A DNA stretch of 33,338 nucleotides. Origin: an uncultured Chelatococcus sp. (GTDB taxonomy: Bacteria > Pseudomonadota > Alphaproteobacteria > Rhizobiales > Beijerinckiaceae). Shown in pieces: positions 1-8,446 of this stretch (the first letter of the stretch is position 1; each line of letters begins with the position of its first letter). Below the pieces are notes generated by a model. The model was given only the letters and a program-made list of their open reading frames with translations. It had not been told where the DNA came from and did no database searches. The DNA lies in assembly GCA_937863995.1 (NCBI GenBank), contig CALMIK010000034.1, positions 1-33,338 on the forward strand. Reading direction: 5' to 3'. Position numbers and translations under genes: made by a program.

Positions 1-1070
1 TCGATGACGGCGGTGCGGATCGCCACGTTGAAGGCGAAATCGCCCGAGGGCGCGATGTAGCCGATGGCGCCGGTGTAGAGGCCGCGCGCGCCCGCTTCTA
101 TCTCGTGGATGATTTCCATCGCGCGGACTTTCGGCGCGCCGGTGATGGAGCCGCACGGGAAGAGATTGCTCAGCATCGCGAGCGAGTCCACGCCGGGACG
201 GCGCAGCGCCGCGATGCCGGACGTCATGGTGTGGAGGCTGCGATAGGTCTCGACTGTAAACAGATCCGTCACCGTGACGCTGCCGAGCTGCGCGATGCGC
301 CCCAGATCGTTGCGCAGCAGATCGACGATCATCAGGTTTTCTGCCCGGTTTTTCGCGTCGCCCCGCAGGGCGGCCCTGCCGGCTGCATCCTCCGCCACGG
401 TGCGGCCGCGCTTGAGCGTGCCCTTCATCGGCCGCGCGAAAAGCGCGTCTCCCTGCGCGCGGACGAACAGCTCCGGTGACCGCGACAGTACGTGGTGATC
501 GCCCGCATGGATATAGGCGCCATATGAAACGGGCTGGCTGGCGGCGAGGCGGCGATAGAGACCGAGGGGATGGCCCTCCAGCCGGAAACGCGCCCTGAGC
601 GTCAGGTTGACCTGATAGGTGTCGCCCGCGAGGATCAGCGCCGCGACCCGCTCGAACGCCTCGCGATATGCGTCGAACGATATCGCCGGCGCGACATCAC
701 GCGCATGGCCGTCCGGCGCATCGTCGAGCGTCTGCGCGAGCGTCGCGGCATCGACCTCTCGCGGCGCGTCGTAAAGCCCGAGCCACAGCAGCGGGGTCGC
801 GCTGCGCTCCGGCAACAGGCCGGCGAGGCGGTTTTCGAAAAGGTAGCCCAGTTCATAAGCGAAATAGCCGGCGGCCCAAAGGCCGGCATCCTGCGCACGG
901 GAAAGCTCCGCGAGCGCCGCGTGCGCCTCGGCGGCGGTGTGCGCGCGCAGCAGCCGGCGAGGCCGGGCGAACAGCAGGTTCCGGCCATCCGGGGAGAGGT
1001 TGTCGTGCAGCAGCACGGTGCCGGGAGCGAACATATCAGCGCTTTTGAACTGGATGGGCGACCCGGTCAA
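1..1070 (-). CDS. pabB: Aminodeoxychorismate synthase component I (partial, C-terminus beyond left edge)
   Basis: This enzyme aminates chorismate to 4-amino-4-deoxychorismate for p-aminobenzoate and folate synthesis. Read on the minus strand, the protein carries the chorismate-binding core: KGTLKRGRT, then AENLMIVDLLRNDLGR, then FPCGSITGAPKVRAMEIIHE and RGLYTGAIGYIAP. These are the signature motifs of PabB/TrpE enzymes. The frame is open to base 1, so the C-terminal end (and any fused PabC domain) lies outside the window. The start is uncertain. A TTG at 1070 has GGAG about 8 bases upstream and is preferred. An ATG at 1034 has no clear ribosome site, and a GTG at 1106 is also in frame. It is divergent from folE, another folate-pathway gene. 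PabB rather than TrpE is favoured by the short N-terminal part and the folE neighbour. Confidence 0.9.
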   Translation of the reverse strand, partial: MTGSPIQFKSADMFAPGTVLLHDNLSPDGRNLLFARPRRLLRAHTAAEAHAALAELSRAQDAGLWAAGYFAYELGYLFENRLAGLLPERSATPLLWLGLYDAPREVDAATLAQTLDDAPDGHARDVAPAISFDAYREAFERVAALILAGDTYQVNLTLRARFRLEGHPLGLYRRLAASQPVSYGAYIHAGDHHVLSRSPELFVRAQGDALFARPMKGTLKRGRTVAEDAAGRAALRGDAKNRAENLMIVDLLRNDLGRIAQLGSVTVTDLFTVETYRSLHTMTSGIAALRRPGVDSLAMLSNLFPCGSITGAPKVRAMEIIHEIEAGARGLYTGAIGYIAPSGDFAFNVAIRTAVI

Positions 1071-1185
1071 TGAAATCGCTCCGTTAAGCGGCGATTGCGG
1101 TCTCACCGATAGTGCCTCATCGATTCCGCTGTGTTGAGCCTGTTTTGCACGGGCGCGCGCGTTTCGCCACCTCCCGCGAGCGCTA

Positions 1186-1215
1186 TTGCAGCCACGGCTG
1201 AAATGCTTATAAGCA
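1186..1215 (+). promoter_or_regulatory. Candidate folE promoter with overlapping palindrome
   Basis: TTGCAG (1186-1191) and TATAAG (1208-1213) are separated by 16 bases, a plausible sigma-70-like pair. The -10 lies inside a perfect 12-base palindrome, TGCTTATAAGCA (1204-1215). A protein bound there would block the promoter. The assignment is by eye only. Confidence 0.35.
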
Positions 1216-1301
1216 ATCGCTTTCCCCTAGCCAGCAGACAGTTCATCCGTTCACGGGAGCGGTTCTTCATTCATGACAACCACGATTGCGAGAGGCGTCC
1301 C

Positions 1302-1961
1302 ATGAACACCCTGGTCAAGCCCTTGTCCACGCGCGAGGCAGTGCCAGCCGACGCCGACGCGAGAGATTTTCCGCCCGGTTCCCTCATGGAGCAGGGCCGC
1401 CCAACCCGCGCCGAGGCGGAGGCGGCCGTGGACACGCTGCTGCGCTGGATCGGCGAGAACCCGGCGCGCGAGGGGCTGGTGGACACGCCGCGCCGCGTGG
1501 TGAAAGCCTGGGAGGAACTAGGCGCCGGGTATGCGCAGAACCCGATCGAGGTGCTGGACCGCGTGTTCGAGGAGGTCGAAGGCTATTCCGACATCGTGGT
1601 CGTGCGCGACATCCCGTTCTTTTCCCACTGCGAGCACCATCTGGCGCCTGTCGTCGGCAAGGCGCACGTCGGTTATTATCCGGCGCGCGGCGTGGTGGGA
1701 TTGTCGAAGCTGGCCCGTGTAATCGAGGTCTTCGCCCGCAGGCTCCAGACGCAGGAAGCGATGACGGCGCAAATTTGCGATGCGGTCGCGCGGGCGTTGA
1801 AGCCGCGCGGTGTCGCGGTGATGATCGAGGCCGATCATATGTGCATGACGATGCGTGGCGTGAAGAAATCCGGCGCGACCACCATCACCACCTGCTTCAA
1901 CGGCGTGTTCCGCGACGACATGGCCGAGCAGGTGCGGTTCCTGTCGCTCGTGCGCGGCTGA
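1302..1961 (+). CDS. folE: GTP cyclohydrolase I (FolE, type IA)
   Basis: It converts GTP to 7,8-dihydroneopterin triphosphate, the first step of tetrahydrofolate synthesis, in the cytoplasm. The 219-residue protein has the usual family length. It shows the zinc and active-site segment [18 protein letters not shown], the stretch [20 protein letters not shown], and the C-terminal [18 protein letters not shown] that holds the second zinc Cys region. The frame is open further upstream (to 1131). The ATG at 1302 is chosen because GAGAGG precedes it at a normal distance and because the upstream residues do not look like FolE. The divergent pabB serves the p-aminobenzoate branch of the same pathway, so the pair may share a control region at 1071-1301. 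Confidence 0.97.
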   Translation: MNTLVKPLSTREAVPADADARDFPPGSLMEQGRPTRAEAEAAVDTLLRWIGENPAREGLVDTPRRVVKAWEELGAGYAQNPIEVLDRVFEEVEGYSDIVVVRDIPFFSHCEHHLAPVVGKAHVGYYPARGVVGLSKLARVIEVFARRLQTQEAMTAQICDAVARALKPRGVAVMIEADHMCMTMRGVKKSGATTITTCFNGVFRDDMAEQVRFLSLVRG

Positions 1962-2091
1962 ATTTCATTTAGGGATTTTTCGGGAAGGTCGTTTGTTCCG
2001 CAACTGACTGGCGATCGGGCTGCTTTCCCGCTTGTACACTATAAAAACAATAGATAATGTTCACGTGGCTGTGGCTTCATGTGAGCGGAAT

Positions 2092-2475
2092 GTGAGCAGG
2101 CAAGGGCAAAAACGGCGGTTCTGGGTCGCGCTCGTCGCGGCCTATCTGCTTGCCGCCCAGTCTCTGCTGAGCGCTTACGCGACCAGTGCGCTTGCCGGTC
2201 CCGTTCAGCCGGATGCCGCCGGCTTCGTCATTTGCTCGTTGCACGGCATCGCGCAACAGCCGGGCGACGAGCAGCCGGACGAGCGCCAGACGCTCAACCA
2301 TTGCCAGTGGGCATGCAGCGTCGTTCCCGTGGCGTTGCCGCCGCCGGATGGCGTGGGTGTCGGCGGGCTCGACAGATTCCCCCGATACACAGTTTCCTTC
2401 CGCTCCCATATTCCCATGCCTTCGCCAGGCCGGGAGGGCAGCCCGGGCAATCCACGGGCGCCGCCGCGCGCGTAG
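2092..2475 (+). CDS. DUF2946-like small exported or membrane protein of a copper locus
   Basis: This is a small protein of about 127 residues with a basic N-terminus and one hydrophobic segment (RRFWVALVAAYLLAAQSLLSAY). Further in are CSLHG and, later, HCQWACSV, a Cys/His spacing typical of DUF2946 proteins found next to copper genes. Its biochemical role is not known; metal handling is a guess from the Cys/His pairs and the following ycnI and copCD genes. The frame opens with TTG at 2032, but that TTG sits in a possible promoter. GTG at 2092, after a GAGCGGAA stretch, gives a sensible signal-type N-terminus and is preferred. The C-terminus is Pro/Gly/Arg-rich and ends in low complexity. Confidence 0.65.
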   Translation: MSRQGQKRRFWVALVAAYLLAAQSLLSAYATSALAGPVQPDAAGFVICSLHGIAQQPGDEQPDERQTLNHCQWACSVVPVALPPPDGVGVGGLDRFPRYTVSFRSHIPMPSPGREGSPGNPRAPPRA

Positions 2476-2755
2476 CCTGCCAGGCGGTTTTGCCGCCTTT
2501 GCACGTTCTTCGTCCGTCGATCGAACGGATTCGCACGGTCGTGTCCGGGCGGGGTCCGGCATGACACGGACTTGAGACGCAACGCGCGCGTAGCATGCAT
2601 GGCTGCGGCGTTGCCCGCAGGCGGCCGGCACTATTTCCCCAGTACACATCTCAAAAGCATTGTCGAACGGCATGCAAGAGACGCACGCCCGTGCGCTGCT
2701 ATGCGGCATGCCGATAGTCGGACATATGTCCATGTTTCAACTGGAAGAAATCATC

Positions 2756-3283
2756 ATGAAGATCACGAAAGCCCTTATTCCGGCTCTGGCAATTCTGGCG
2801 GCAGGCGTAACCGCAGCGTCGGCTCACATCACGCTGGAGAACCAGCAGGCTCCGGTTGCCTCCACCTACAAGGCCGTTTTCCGCGTCGGACATGGCTGCG
2901 AGGGCAAGCCGACCGTTCGCGTCCGCGTGCAGATCCCCGAAGGCGTGATCGCAGTGAAGCCGCAGCCCAAGCCGGGCTGGACGCTGGAAAAGGTGCGCGG
3001 CAAGTACGCCAAGAGCTACGACTACTACGGCACCCCCACCAGCGAGGGCGTCAAGGAGATCGTCTGGAGCGGCGGCAACTTGCCGGACGACGAGTACGAC
3101 GAGTTCGTGGTGCGCGTCCGCCTTACCGGTGATCTCAAGCCCGGAACGGTGCTTTATTTCCCCACCGTGCAGGAGTGCCCGGATGGCGCCGCCGAGCGTT
3201 GGATCGAGATTCCCGAGGCCGGCAAGAGCGCTGACGACTACCAGTTCCCCGCGCCGGGGCTGAAGCTGCTCGAATCCAAATAA
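2756..3283 (+). CDS. ycnI: YcnI family copper-binding protein (DUF1775)
   Basis: This is a periplasmic protein of 175 residues. A clear signal peptide ends in ASA, so the mature chain would begin with His24. In the family, the N-terminal His, together with an acidic residue and a Trp, binds copper; this rests on family knowledge. The body matches DUF1775, with WTLEKVRGKY, EIVWSGGNLPDDEYDEF and PTVQECPDG visible. The ATG at 2756 is chosen because GGAAGAA lies just upstream and a perfect signal peptide follows. An in-frame start at 2660 would add 32 unlikely residues. It precedes a CopC-CopD fusion by 68 bases, the classical ycnI-ycnJ order, which suggests joint copper acquisition or tolerance. 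The 280 bases before it (2476-2755) hold no gene I can support. Confidence 0.93.
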   Translation: MKITKALIPALAILAAGVTAASAHITLENQQAPVASTYKAVFRVGHGCEGKPTVRVRVQIPEGVIAVKPQPKPGWTLEKVRGKYAKSYDYYGTPTSEGVKEIVWSGGNLPDDEYDEFVVRVRLTGDLKPGTVLYFPTVQECPDGAAERWIEIPEAGKSADDYQFPAPGLKLLESK

Positions 3284-3300
3284 TCCTGAGCGACGGAAAC

Positions 3301-3329
3301 GGGGCGCGCCCGAGTGCAGGGCGCGCCCC
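3301..3329 (+). terminator. Strong GC hairpin between ycnI and copCD (attenuator-like)
   Basis: GGGGCGCGCCC (3301-3311) and GGGCGCGCCCC (3319-3329) form a perfect 11-bp stem around a 7-base loop, GAGTGCA. No U-tract follows, so it is not a canonical intrinsic terminator. In this position it may stabilise the ycnI transcript or partly attenuate copCD. Confidence 0.45.
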
Positions 3330-3351
3330 GCCTGACACTGCGGAGATCGCT

Positions 3352-4986
3352 ATGTATGCACAAAACAGAGCCGGTCCCGCCAGATCGGCGCTGGCGCTGG
3401 CGCTCGTCATGTTGACGCTGATGGGCGTCGCCGGAATATTGCTCGCGCCGGTGAACCCGGCTCATGCGCACGCCTCCCTCGTGCGTGCCGAGCCGGCGGA
3501 TGGCTCCGTCGTCGCGGCGGCGCCGAAGGCGTTCGCGCTGGTTTTCAGCGAGCCGACATCGCCCCTCGTGCTCAAACTGGCGAAGCCCGATGGAACGAGC
3601 GTCACGCTCGACCGGTTCGTTTTGCGTGACACGACCCTCGATATCGAGGCGCCGGCCGATCTCGGCGATGGCACCTATGTGCTGAGCTGGCGGATCGTCT
3701 CGGAGGATGGCCATCCCGTGGGCGGGTCGGCGGTATTTTCGATCGGGGCTCCGGGCGCGGTGCAGGCCCACGCGAGCGAACCAGTGGATTGGCCCGTGCG
3801 CGGCGCGGTGTGGGTTGCGAAGGTCGCGCTCTACGCCGGCCTTTTCATCGGCGCCGGTGGCGCTTTCTTCATCGGCTGGGTTGGCGGCGAGACGCAGACG
3901 GCGCGCCGTGCCGCGCTGTGGGGCCTGGCGGCCGGCCTCGTTGCAACGCCGCTTTCCGTTGGCGTGCAGGGTCTCGACGCGCTGGGCCGGCCCTTGACAG
4001 ATCTTGGCGCTACCGAGGCATGGGTGGCAGGTTTCTCGACCAGCTACGGCCTGACGGCGCTTCTCGCATTCGGCGCGCTTGGCCTTGCCGCGGTTTCGCT
4101 CGCCATCGCGGCGGGAACGACGCGCCGCGTGCTGACGCTGATCGCCCTCGTCGCCGCAGGGCTGGCGCTTGCGGCCAGCGGGCACGCCAGCGCCGCCCAG
4201 CCGCAATGGCTGACGCGCCCGGCAGTATTCCTGCATGGCGTCGGCATAGCCTTCTGGGCCGGCTCGCTGGTGCCGCTCGCGGCGGCGTTCGGACTGCGCG
4301 ACGGGAACGGCGCGGCTGCATTGCGGCGGTTTTCCCTGATTATCCCCGTCGCGGTCGTGGCGCTCGTGGCGGCGGGCGGGGTGCTCGCGGTTATCCAGTT
4401 GCGAAGTGTCGAGGCATTGTGGACGACGGATTATGGCAAGCTGCTGCTGATCAAGCTTGCGTTATTGGCCGCTTTATTCCTGCTGGCAGCCGTCAACCGC
4501 TTCAATCTGACCGGACCGGCGCTGCGGGGCGAGGTGACGGCGATCAGGCGGCTGCGCCGCTCCATCGGTGTCGAACTGGTGCTCGTGCTCGCGATTTTCG
4601 CGGTTGCCGCCGGCTGGCGTTTCACCCCGCCGCCACGCTCGCTGGCGGAGGCCGCGGCCGCGCCGGCATTCCTGCATATCCATGGCGAAAAGGCGATGGC
4701 CGATGTGACGATCACACCGGGCCGCGCCGGTCGCGTGCGTGCGGAGATCGCGGTTCAGACGGGTGAATTCACGCCGCTCGATGCCAAGGGAGTGACACTT
4801 GTGCTCTCGAACCCCGCGGCGGGCATCGAGCAGATCAGGCGTCCCGCCGCCCGATCCGGCGAGGGGACGTGGTCCGTCGAGAGCCTCGACCTGCCGCTTC
4901 CCGGGCAGTGGCAGGTGCGGATCGACATCCTCATCTCGGATTTCGAGATGACGAGGCTCAGCGACGTGGTCGAGATCCGGCCGTGA
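3352..4986 (+). CDS. CopC-CopD fusion copper resistance/transport protein (YcnJ-like)
   Basis: This 544-residue inner-membrane protein has three parts. After a signal segment comes a CopC domain (about residues 38-135) starting with HAHASLVRAEPADG and containing SEDGHPVGGS. His40, Asp119 and His121 fit the CopC Cu(II) ligands. A CopD domain with about eight membrane helices follows (about 145-430), including GHASAAQPQWLTRPAVFLHG and FWAGSLVPL. The last 105 residues (from FLHIHGEKAMADVTITPG) resemble the extracytoplasmic YtkA-like domain of YcnJ proteins. The protein is thought to bind copper outside and pass it across the membrane. It stands 68 bases after ycnI, so co-transcription is likely. 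It faces the VOC gene on the other strand with only 18 bases between stop codons. Confidence 0.93.
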   Translation: MYAQNRAGPARSALALALVMLTLMGVAGILLAPVNPAHAHASLVRAEPADGSVVAAAPKAFALVFSEPTSPLVLKLAKPDGTSVTLDRFVLRDTTLDIEAPADLGDGTYVLSWRIVSEDGHPVGGSAVFSIGAPGAVQAHASEPVDWPVRGAVWVAKVALYAGLFIGAGGAFFIGWVGGETQTARRAALWGLAAGLVATPLSVGVQGLDALGRPLTDLGATEAWVAGFSTSYGLTALLAFGALGLAAVSLAIAAGTTRRVLTLIALVAAGLALAASGHASAAQPQWLTRPAVFLHGVGIAFWAGSLVPLAAAFGLRDGNGAAALRRFSLIIPVAVVALVAAGGVLAVIQLRSVEALWTTDYGKLLLIKLALLAALFLLAAVNRFNLTGPALRGEVTAIRRLRRSIGVELVLVLAIFAVAAGWRFTPPPRSLAEAAAAPAFLHIHGEKAMADVTITPGRAGRVRAEIAVQTGEFTPLDAKGVTLVLSNPAAGIEQIRRPAARSGEGTWSVESLDLPLPGQWQVRIDILISDFEMTRLSDVVEIRP

Positions 4987-5004
4987 AACCGGTGAGGGGA
5001 CCGC

Positions 5005-5853
5005 TCACGCGAAAGCGAGGGCGACCCCTTCCGCGAGGGCGGCGGGCACCAACAGGGCGCCGTCCGGCTGCGTCCGGAAAGTGACGCCGTTCGCTTGCAG
5101 CACCTGCCGCGCCGCCTCGCGCGATGCGGTCTTTAGCACGAGCGCCACTTTCCGGTCGGCTGCGTCGATGCCGGCCGGCAGCGTCTCGCCGAATTCCGCC
5201 CGCGCCGCATCGGGCAGCAGGTAGTCAATGTGCGCCCCTTCGGCGCGGAACCTGTGACCGCCGTCGATGGGCTCGATCCGCTCAGTGCCGAGCGCGTCCG
5301 CGAGCAGCCTGATGGAGCGCGCGGGATCGCGCGCGGCGATGACGACACGCGCGATGCCGGTAACGGAATTGGCATGGTGCTGCCATTCCTCCCGCCAGAC
5401 GAGATCGAGGTCGAGATGCTGGCAGAAGAAGATCCGCCCGCTTTCATCCGCCGCCGGATCGAGGTGGACAGTGCGGAAGCGCGCCTCGCGCACCGTGCCG
5501 TCTGGCAGATCGACGGGGCGGGAGAGGGCGAGCGGGGCCGCATCCTTCAGCGGAATGCGCCGGGCGCTGAAATCAGCGTAGAGCGCGTCGGCGTCGTCCG
5601 TCTTGAACACGAGGCCGGTGAGGCCGGTCAGATCGCCCCAAACGCCTGCGGCCCTGGCCGCGTTGCGCGGTTCGTAGCCCAGCAGCTCGAGGTAGTCGTG
5701 GCCGAAAATCGCCAGGTGGTTGCTGGAGCCCAGCGAATGGTGGCCGCGCGGCGTCAGCACGAAACCGAGCCGCTCATAGGCGCGCGCGGCTTCGTCGAGA
5801 CGGTCGTTCACATTGATCAGCACATGGTCAATACGCGGAACGGGCTTTGTCAT
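5005..5853 (-). CDS. VOC superfamily / glyoxalase-like domain protein
   Basis: This 282-residue cytoplasmic protein has two beta-alpha-beta-beta-beta (VOC) halves. The N-terminal half contains RIDHVLINVNDRLDEAARAY and later FGHDYLELLGY, with candidate metal ligands His and Glu; this fits the glyoxalase-like domain (PF13468 type). The second half begins near GIARVVIAARDPARSIRLLADALG. Members include dioxygenases and isomerases, so the substrate cannot be told. The ATG at 5853 is chosen because GAGAGGCGTC lies directly upstream; an in-frame start at 6012 would add 53 implausible residues. It is a lone gene on the minus strand, convergent with copCD. Confidence 0.8.
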   Translation of the reverse strand: MTKPVPRIDHVLINVNDRLDEAARAYERLGFVLTPRGHHSLGSSNHLAIFGHDYLELLGYEPRNAARAAGVWGDLTGLTGLVFKTDDADALYADFSARRIPLKDAAPLALSRPVDLPDGTVREARFRTVHLDPAADESGRIFFCQHLDLDLVWREEWQHHANSVTGIARVVIAARDPARSIRLLADALGTERIEPIDGGHRFRAEGAHIDYLLPDAARAEFGETLPAGIDAADRKVALVLKTASREAARQVLQANGVTFRTQPDGALLVPAALAEGVALAFA

Positions 5854-6037
5854 GACGCCTCTCTTCGATGGGCAGGTGTTTTGCGGCAGGATGCGACGGC
5901 GCATGCGCAAGAGTCCAGTCCCTGCCGGGAATGGCTGACGATTCGATGATCTTGCTGATGATGTATACGCCCGTCGAGGCGCGCAACACCGGGAGCGGCA
6001 GGGCCGATGCAAGCCCGAGTGCCGGCGGCTGCCGTAT

Positions 6038-6051
6038 ATTTTATATAAAAT
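6038..6051. promoter_or_regulatory. Perfect AT palindrome upstream of the VOC gene
   Basis: ATTTTATATAAAAT is a perfect 14-base palindrome inside an AT-rich patch (about 6033-6056). The flanking DNA is GC-rich. It lies between the end of galE and the VOC start, about 185 bases before the VOC ATG on the minus strand. It could hold a promoter or binding site. Nothing else is seen in 5854-6142. Confidence 0.25.
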
Positions 6052-6142
6052 TAATAGGCACTTAACGAATGGCTTCGCGCTCTCCTGCCGGGAAATTTCG
6101 GCTGGAGAACGCGGCGTGCCGGGAACGTTTGGCTTCTATGGC

Positions 6143-7270
6143 TTATGCGTCGAGCGCTTCCGGGCCGTGCGGTATGAATGGCCTTTGATGCAGACGTGAA
6201 CGGAAGGCCGGCCACACCGAGCGCGCCCTGCCTGCGACGGCGGGCGCATCGCGGTAGCCGCGAGGATTGAGGCTTTGCCAGCGCCAGGCGTCCGCGCACA
6301 TTCTGTGAATGTCGCGCTCAGCCTTCCAGCCGAGCAGACGGTTGGCCGAACGCGGGTCCGCATAGCATTGGGCCACGTCTCCCGGGCGCCGCGAAACGAA
6401 GCGAAGCGGGATGTGGCGGTTGCTTGCCCGCTCGAACGCGCGCACGACCTCCAGCACACTGAGGCCGTAACCGGTGCCAAGGTTCGCGATGATGCATCCA
6501 CCCGAAGCTTCCAGGCATTGCAGGGCGGCGATGTGCCCCTCCGCCAGATCCACGACATGGATATAGTCGCGCACGCCGGTGCCGTCGGGTGTCGGATAGT
6601 CGTTGCCGAAAACGTTCAGCGCCTTCCGGCATCCGATGGCGACCTGAGTGATGTAAGGTAACAGGTTGTCGGGCGTGCCTTGCGGGTCCTCGCCGATCAA
6701 ACCGCTCTCGTGAGCGCCGATCGGGTTGAAGTATCGCAGCACCGCGAGGCGCCAGCCAGGCTCCGCATGCGCGAGATCGGTCAGGATGTCCTCGGCGGCG
6801 GCCTTCGTGCGGCCATAGGGGTTTGTCGGATTGCGCGGCGAATCCTCGCGTATCGGAACGGTCGAGGCATCGCCATACACGGTCGCCGACGACGAAAACA
6901 CCAGGGTGCGCACATTGGCGTGGCGCATTGCGGCAAGCAGAGCCAACGTGCCGGCCACGTTGACATCATAATACTGCAGCGGCTGCGCCATGGACACGCC
7001 CACGGCCTTTAAGGCTGCAAGGTGGATGACGGCGGCGAATGTCGTCTGCTCGAATGCGGCATTGAGCTGCCGCTCGTCCCGCAGGTCGGCGTGAATGAGG
7101 AGCGGCCGCACGCCGGTGAGATGCTCCAGGCGCTCGATGACGGTGTGGCTTGAATTCGTGAGATTGTCGTAGATAACGGGCCTGTAATTCGCCCGCACCA
7201 GCGCTTCGCAAATATGCGCCCCAATGAAACCTGCCCCGCCTGTAACGAGGATATTTGGCATCGATGCCAT
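6143..7270 (-). CDS. galE: UDP-glucose 4-epimerase
   Basis: It interconverts UDP-glucose and UDP-galactose and so supplies UDP-Gal for EPS assembly. The 375-residue protein is an extended SDR. It has the NAD-binding GGAGFIG near residue 11, SSSATVYG with the catalytic Ser at about 128, and the Tyr152-x3-Lys156 pair in PYGRTK. RYFNPIGAH and TPDGTGVRDYIHVVDLAEGH are diagnostic of GalE. After the normal end (WRWQSLNPRGY) there is an extra tail of about 35 residues that family members usually lack. The ATG at 7270 is chosen: GGGAGG lies about 9 bases upstream, whereas the upstream ATG at 7288 overlaps that ribosome site. It lies directly before an EPS locus, downstream of a LuxR-type regulator on the same strand. 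Confidence 0.95.
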   Translation of the reverse strand: MASMPNILVTGGAGFIGAHICEALVRANYRPVIYDNLTNSSHTVIERLEHLTGVRPLLIHADLRDERQLNAAFEQTTFAAVIHLAALKAVGVSMAQPLQYYDVNVAGTLALLAAMRHANVRTLVFSSSATVYGDASTVPIREDSPRNPTNPYGRTKAAAEDILTDLAHAEPGWRLAVLRYFNPIGAHESGLIGEDPQGTPDNLLPYITQVAIGCRKALNVFGNDYPTPDGTGVRDYIHVVDLAEGHIAALQCLEASGGCIIANLGTGYGLSVLEVVRAFERASNRHIPLRFVSRRPGDVAQCYADPRSANRLLGWKAERDIHRMCADAWRWQSLNPRGYRDAPAVAGRARSVWPAFRSRLHQRPFIPHGPEALDA

Positions 7271-7457
7271 GCTGATCTGCCCTCCCATTCAGAACAACGG
7301 CCATGAACAGCTTTCCGGCTGTTGAAAAAATCATTGATAAATAATATTTCGCCTCGCCGTTTTTGTTATTCTTAGATAAAAATGTTTTATGGGGTTTTGA
7401 TTTGTATTTTTCCATAAAATATATGCAGTATGTATTTGCTAATTTATTCTAGTAATT

Positions 7458-7479
7458 GGCATTTATATATAGCAATGCC
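7458..7479. promoter_or_regulatory. 22-bp dyad upstream of galE, candidate LuxR-type binding site
   Basis: GGCATT (7458-7463) and AATGCC (7474-7479) form a perfect 6-bp inverted repeat with a 10-base AT spacer. The size is similar to LuxR-family boxes. It lies in the 289-base AT-rich gap between the luxR-type gene and galE, both on the minus strand. Binding by the neighbouring regulator is inferred only from position. Confidence 0.35.
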
Positions 7480-7559
7480 GATTTAAGACGCTGCTTGCCG
7501 ATTGCCGGCTGGAACACCCGACAGTGCTACACGCTGCGGTATTCCAGCGGTGCCGGTGT

Positions 7560-8075
7560 TCAGGTAACGAGTTGCCCTCTCGCCCGAAGAACCCACATGG
7601 CAGCCTCGAAGCGATTGCGAACGCCAAGTTTTCTTAGGATCGACTTTACATGGCATTTCACTGTAGGTTCCGCGATATCCAGTTCTCTCGCGATGTACTT
7701 GTTGGATAATCCTTCCGATAGAAGATTCAGAACCGATATTTCTCGCGGCGAAAGCAAGGACCGCGCGTCGATGTTCTCATGCGCGAAATCAGGGATATCG
7801 AGAGCTGGCTGAAATTCTTCTTCGGCGCTGGCGCAGCAATGTTGCATTTTATTTGGCGGATGAGCTGGGATTTGCGTCGAAATCCTGCCGTCAACGGGGA
7901 TAATGATTGGAAATTCCAAGCCCTCGTCGAGTTCCGACGCAATGTTGGTGTTATCGGTTTCGTGAGAGAGCGAAAAGATCATCTGCCCTGAGTCGTCTTC
8001 GTTGCGCGGATAATGAGCGTTCATTTGCGCCAGAAGGGCGTTTTCCAGAGCGGAAGTTGCTCTTGCCAATTTCAT
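7560..8075 (-). CDS. LuxR-type HTH transcriptional regulator without receiver domain
   Basis: This 171-residue DNA-binding protein ends in a classical LuxR/FixJ C-terminal HTH (about residues 106-167). [19 protein letters not shown] is followed by [20 protein letters not shown] and [16 protein letters not shown]. The N-terminal 100 residues show no phospho-acceptor receiver pattern and no autoinducer-binding tryptophans. The signal is therefore unknown, and activity may be controlled by amount or by a partner. The ATG at 8075 is preferred because GAGG lies 8 bases upstream; the in-frame start at 8102 adds nine residues. It stands between galE and the exoY operon with long AT-rich DNA on both sides. 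This makes it the likely local regulator of EPS genes. Confidence 0.88.
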   Translation of the reverse strand: MKLARATSALENALLAQMNAHYPRNEDDSGQMIFSLSHETDNTNIASELDEGLEFPIIIPVDGRISTQIPAHPPNKMQHCCASAEEEFQPALDIPDFAHENIDARSLLSPREISVLNLLSEGLSNKYIARELDIAEPTVKCHVKSILRKLGVRNRFEAAMWVLRARGQLVT

Positions 8076-8315
8076 TGAAGTTACCTCGCACGCACTTCGC
8101 ATGGTTTTTCATGCACGCGATTACTATTTTATATGCAACGTTCACTCGCTTTTTCATCCTGTTCGGATGCCGGGAACGTCATGAACACGTCAATTGCCGG
8201 TTCATACATTGCATCGATCAGCATATTTACACGTTCATACTCTTGTCAAATTCTTTTATGAGCATTATCCGTAGCCGCTCCAACGAGGCGATATATCAAC
8301 CGATTGTCAAAAAAT

Positions 8316-8385
8316 GTATAAATATATCTCAAATACGTATAAATATTATTTGAATAATTATTCATTATTTGTTTTTTATAAATAT
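8316..8385 (+). repeat. Three TATAAATAT boxes (two at a 21-bp period)
   Basis: GTATAAATAT occurs at 8316-8325 and again at 8337-8346. TATAAATAT recurs at 8377-8385. The 21-bp period is two helical turns, so bound proteins would sit on one face of the DNA. Chance occurrence in AT-rich DNA is possible. Confidence 0.45.
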
Positions 8386-8446
8386 AAACAATATCTATAT
8401 ATTCATTAATTTACATTCCAGCCAAATATTTAATTTATGTTTTTTG

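Noticed and set aside
3238..4236. Long minus-strand frame opposite copCD
   Set aside because: It is antisense to a clear CopC-CopD gene; the product is low-complexity Arg/Gln/Ala-rich.
4992..5008. GTGAG/CTCAC hairpin between the convergent copCD and VOC genes as a two-way terminator
   Set aside because: The stem is only 5 bp and no U-tract is present on either strand.
8316..8385. CRISPR-like or satellite array
   Set aside because: There are only three short AT-rich boxes, unequally spaced, without conserved repeat length or spacers.
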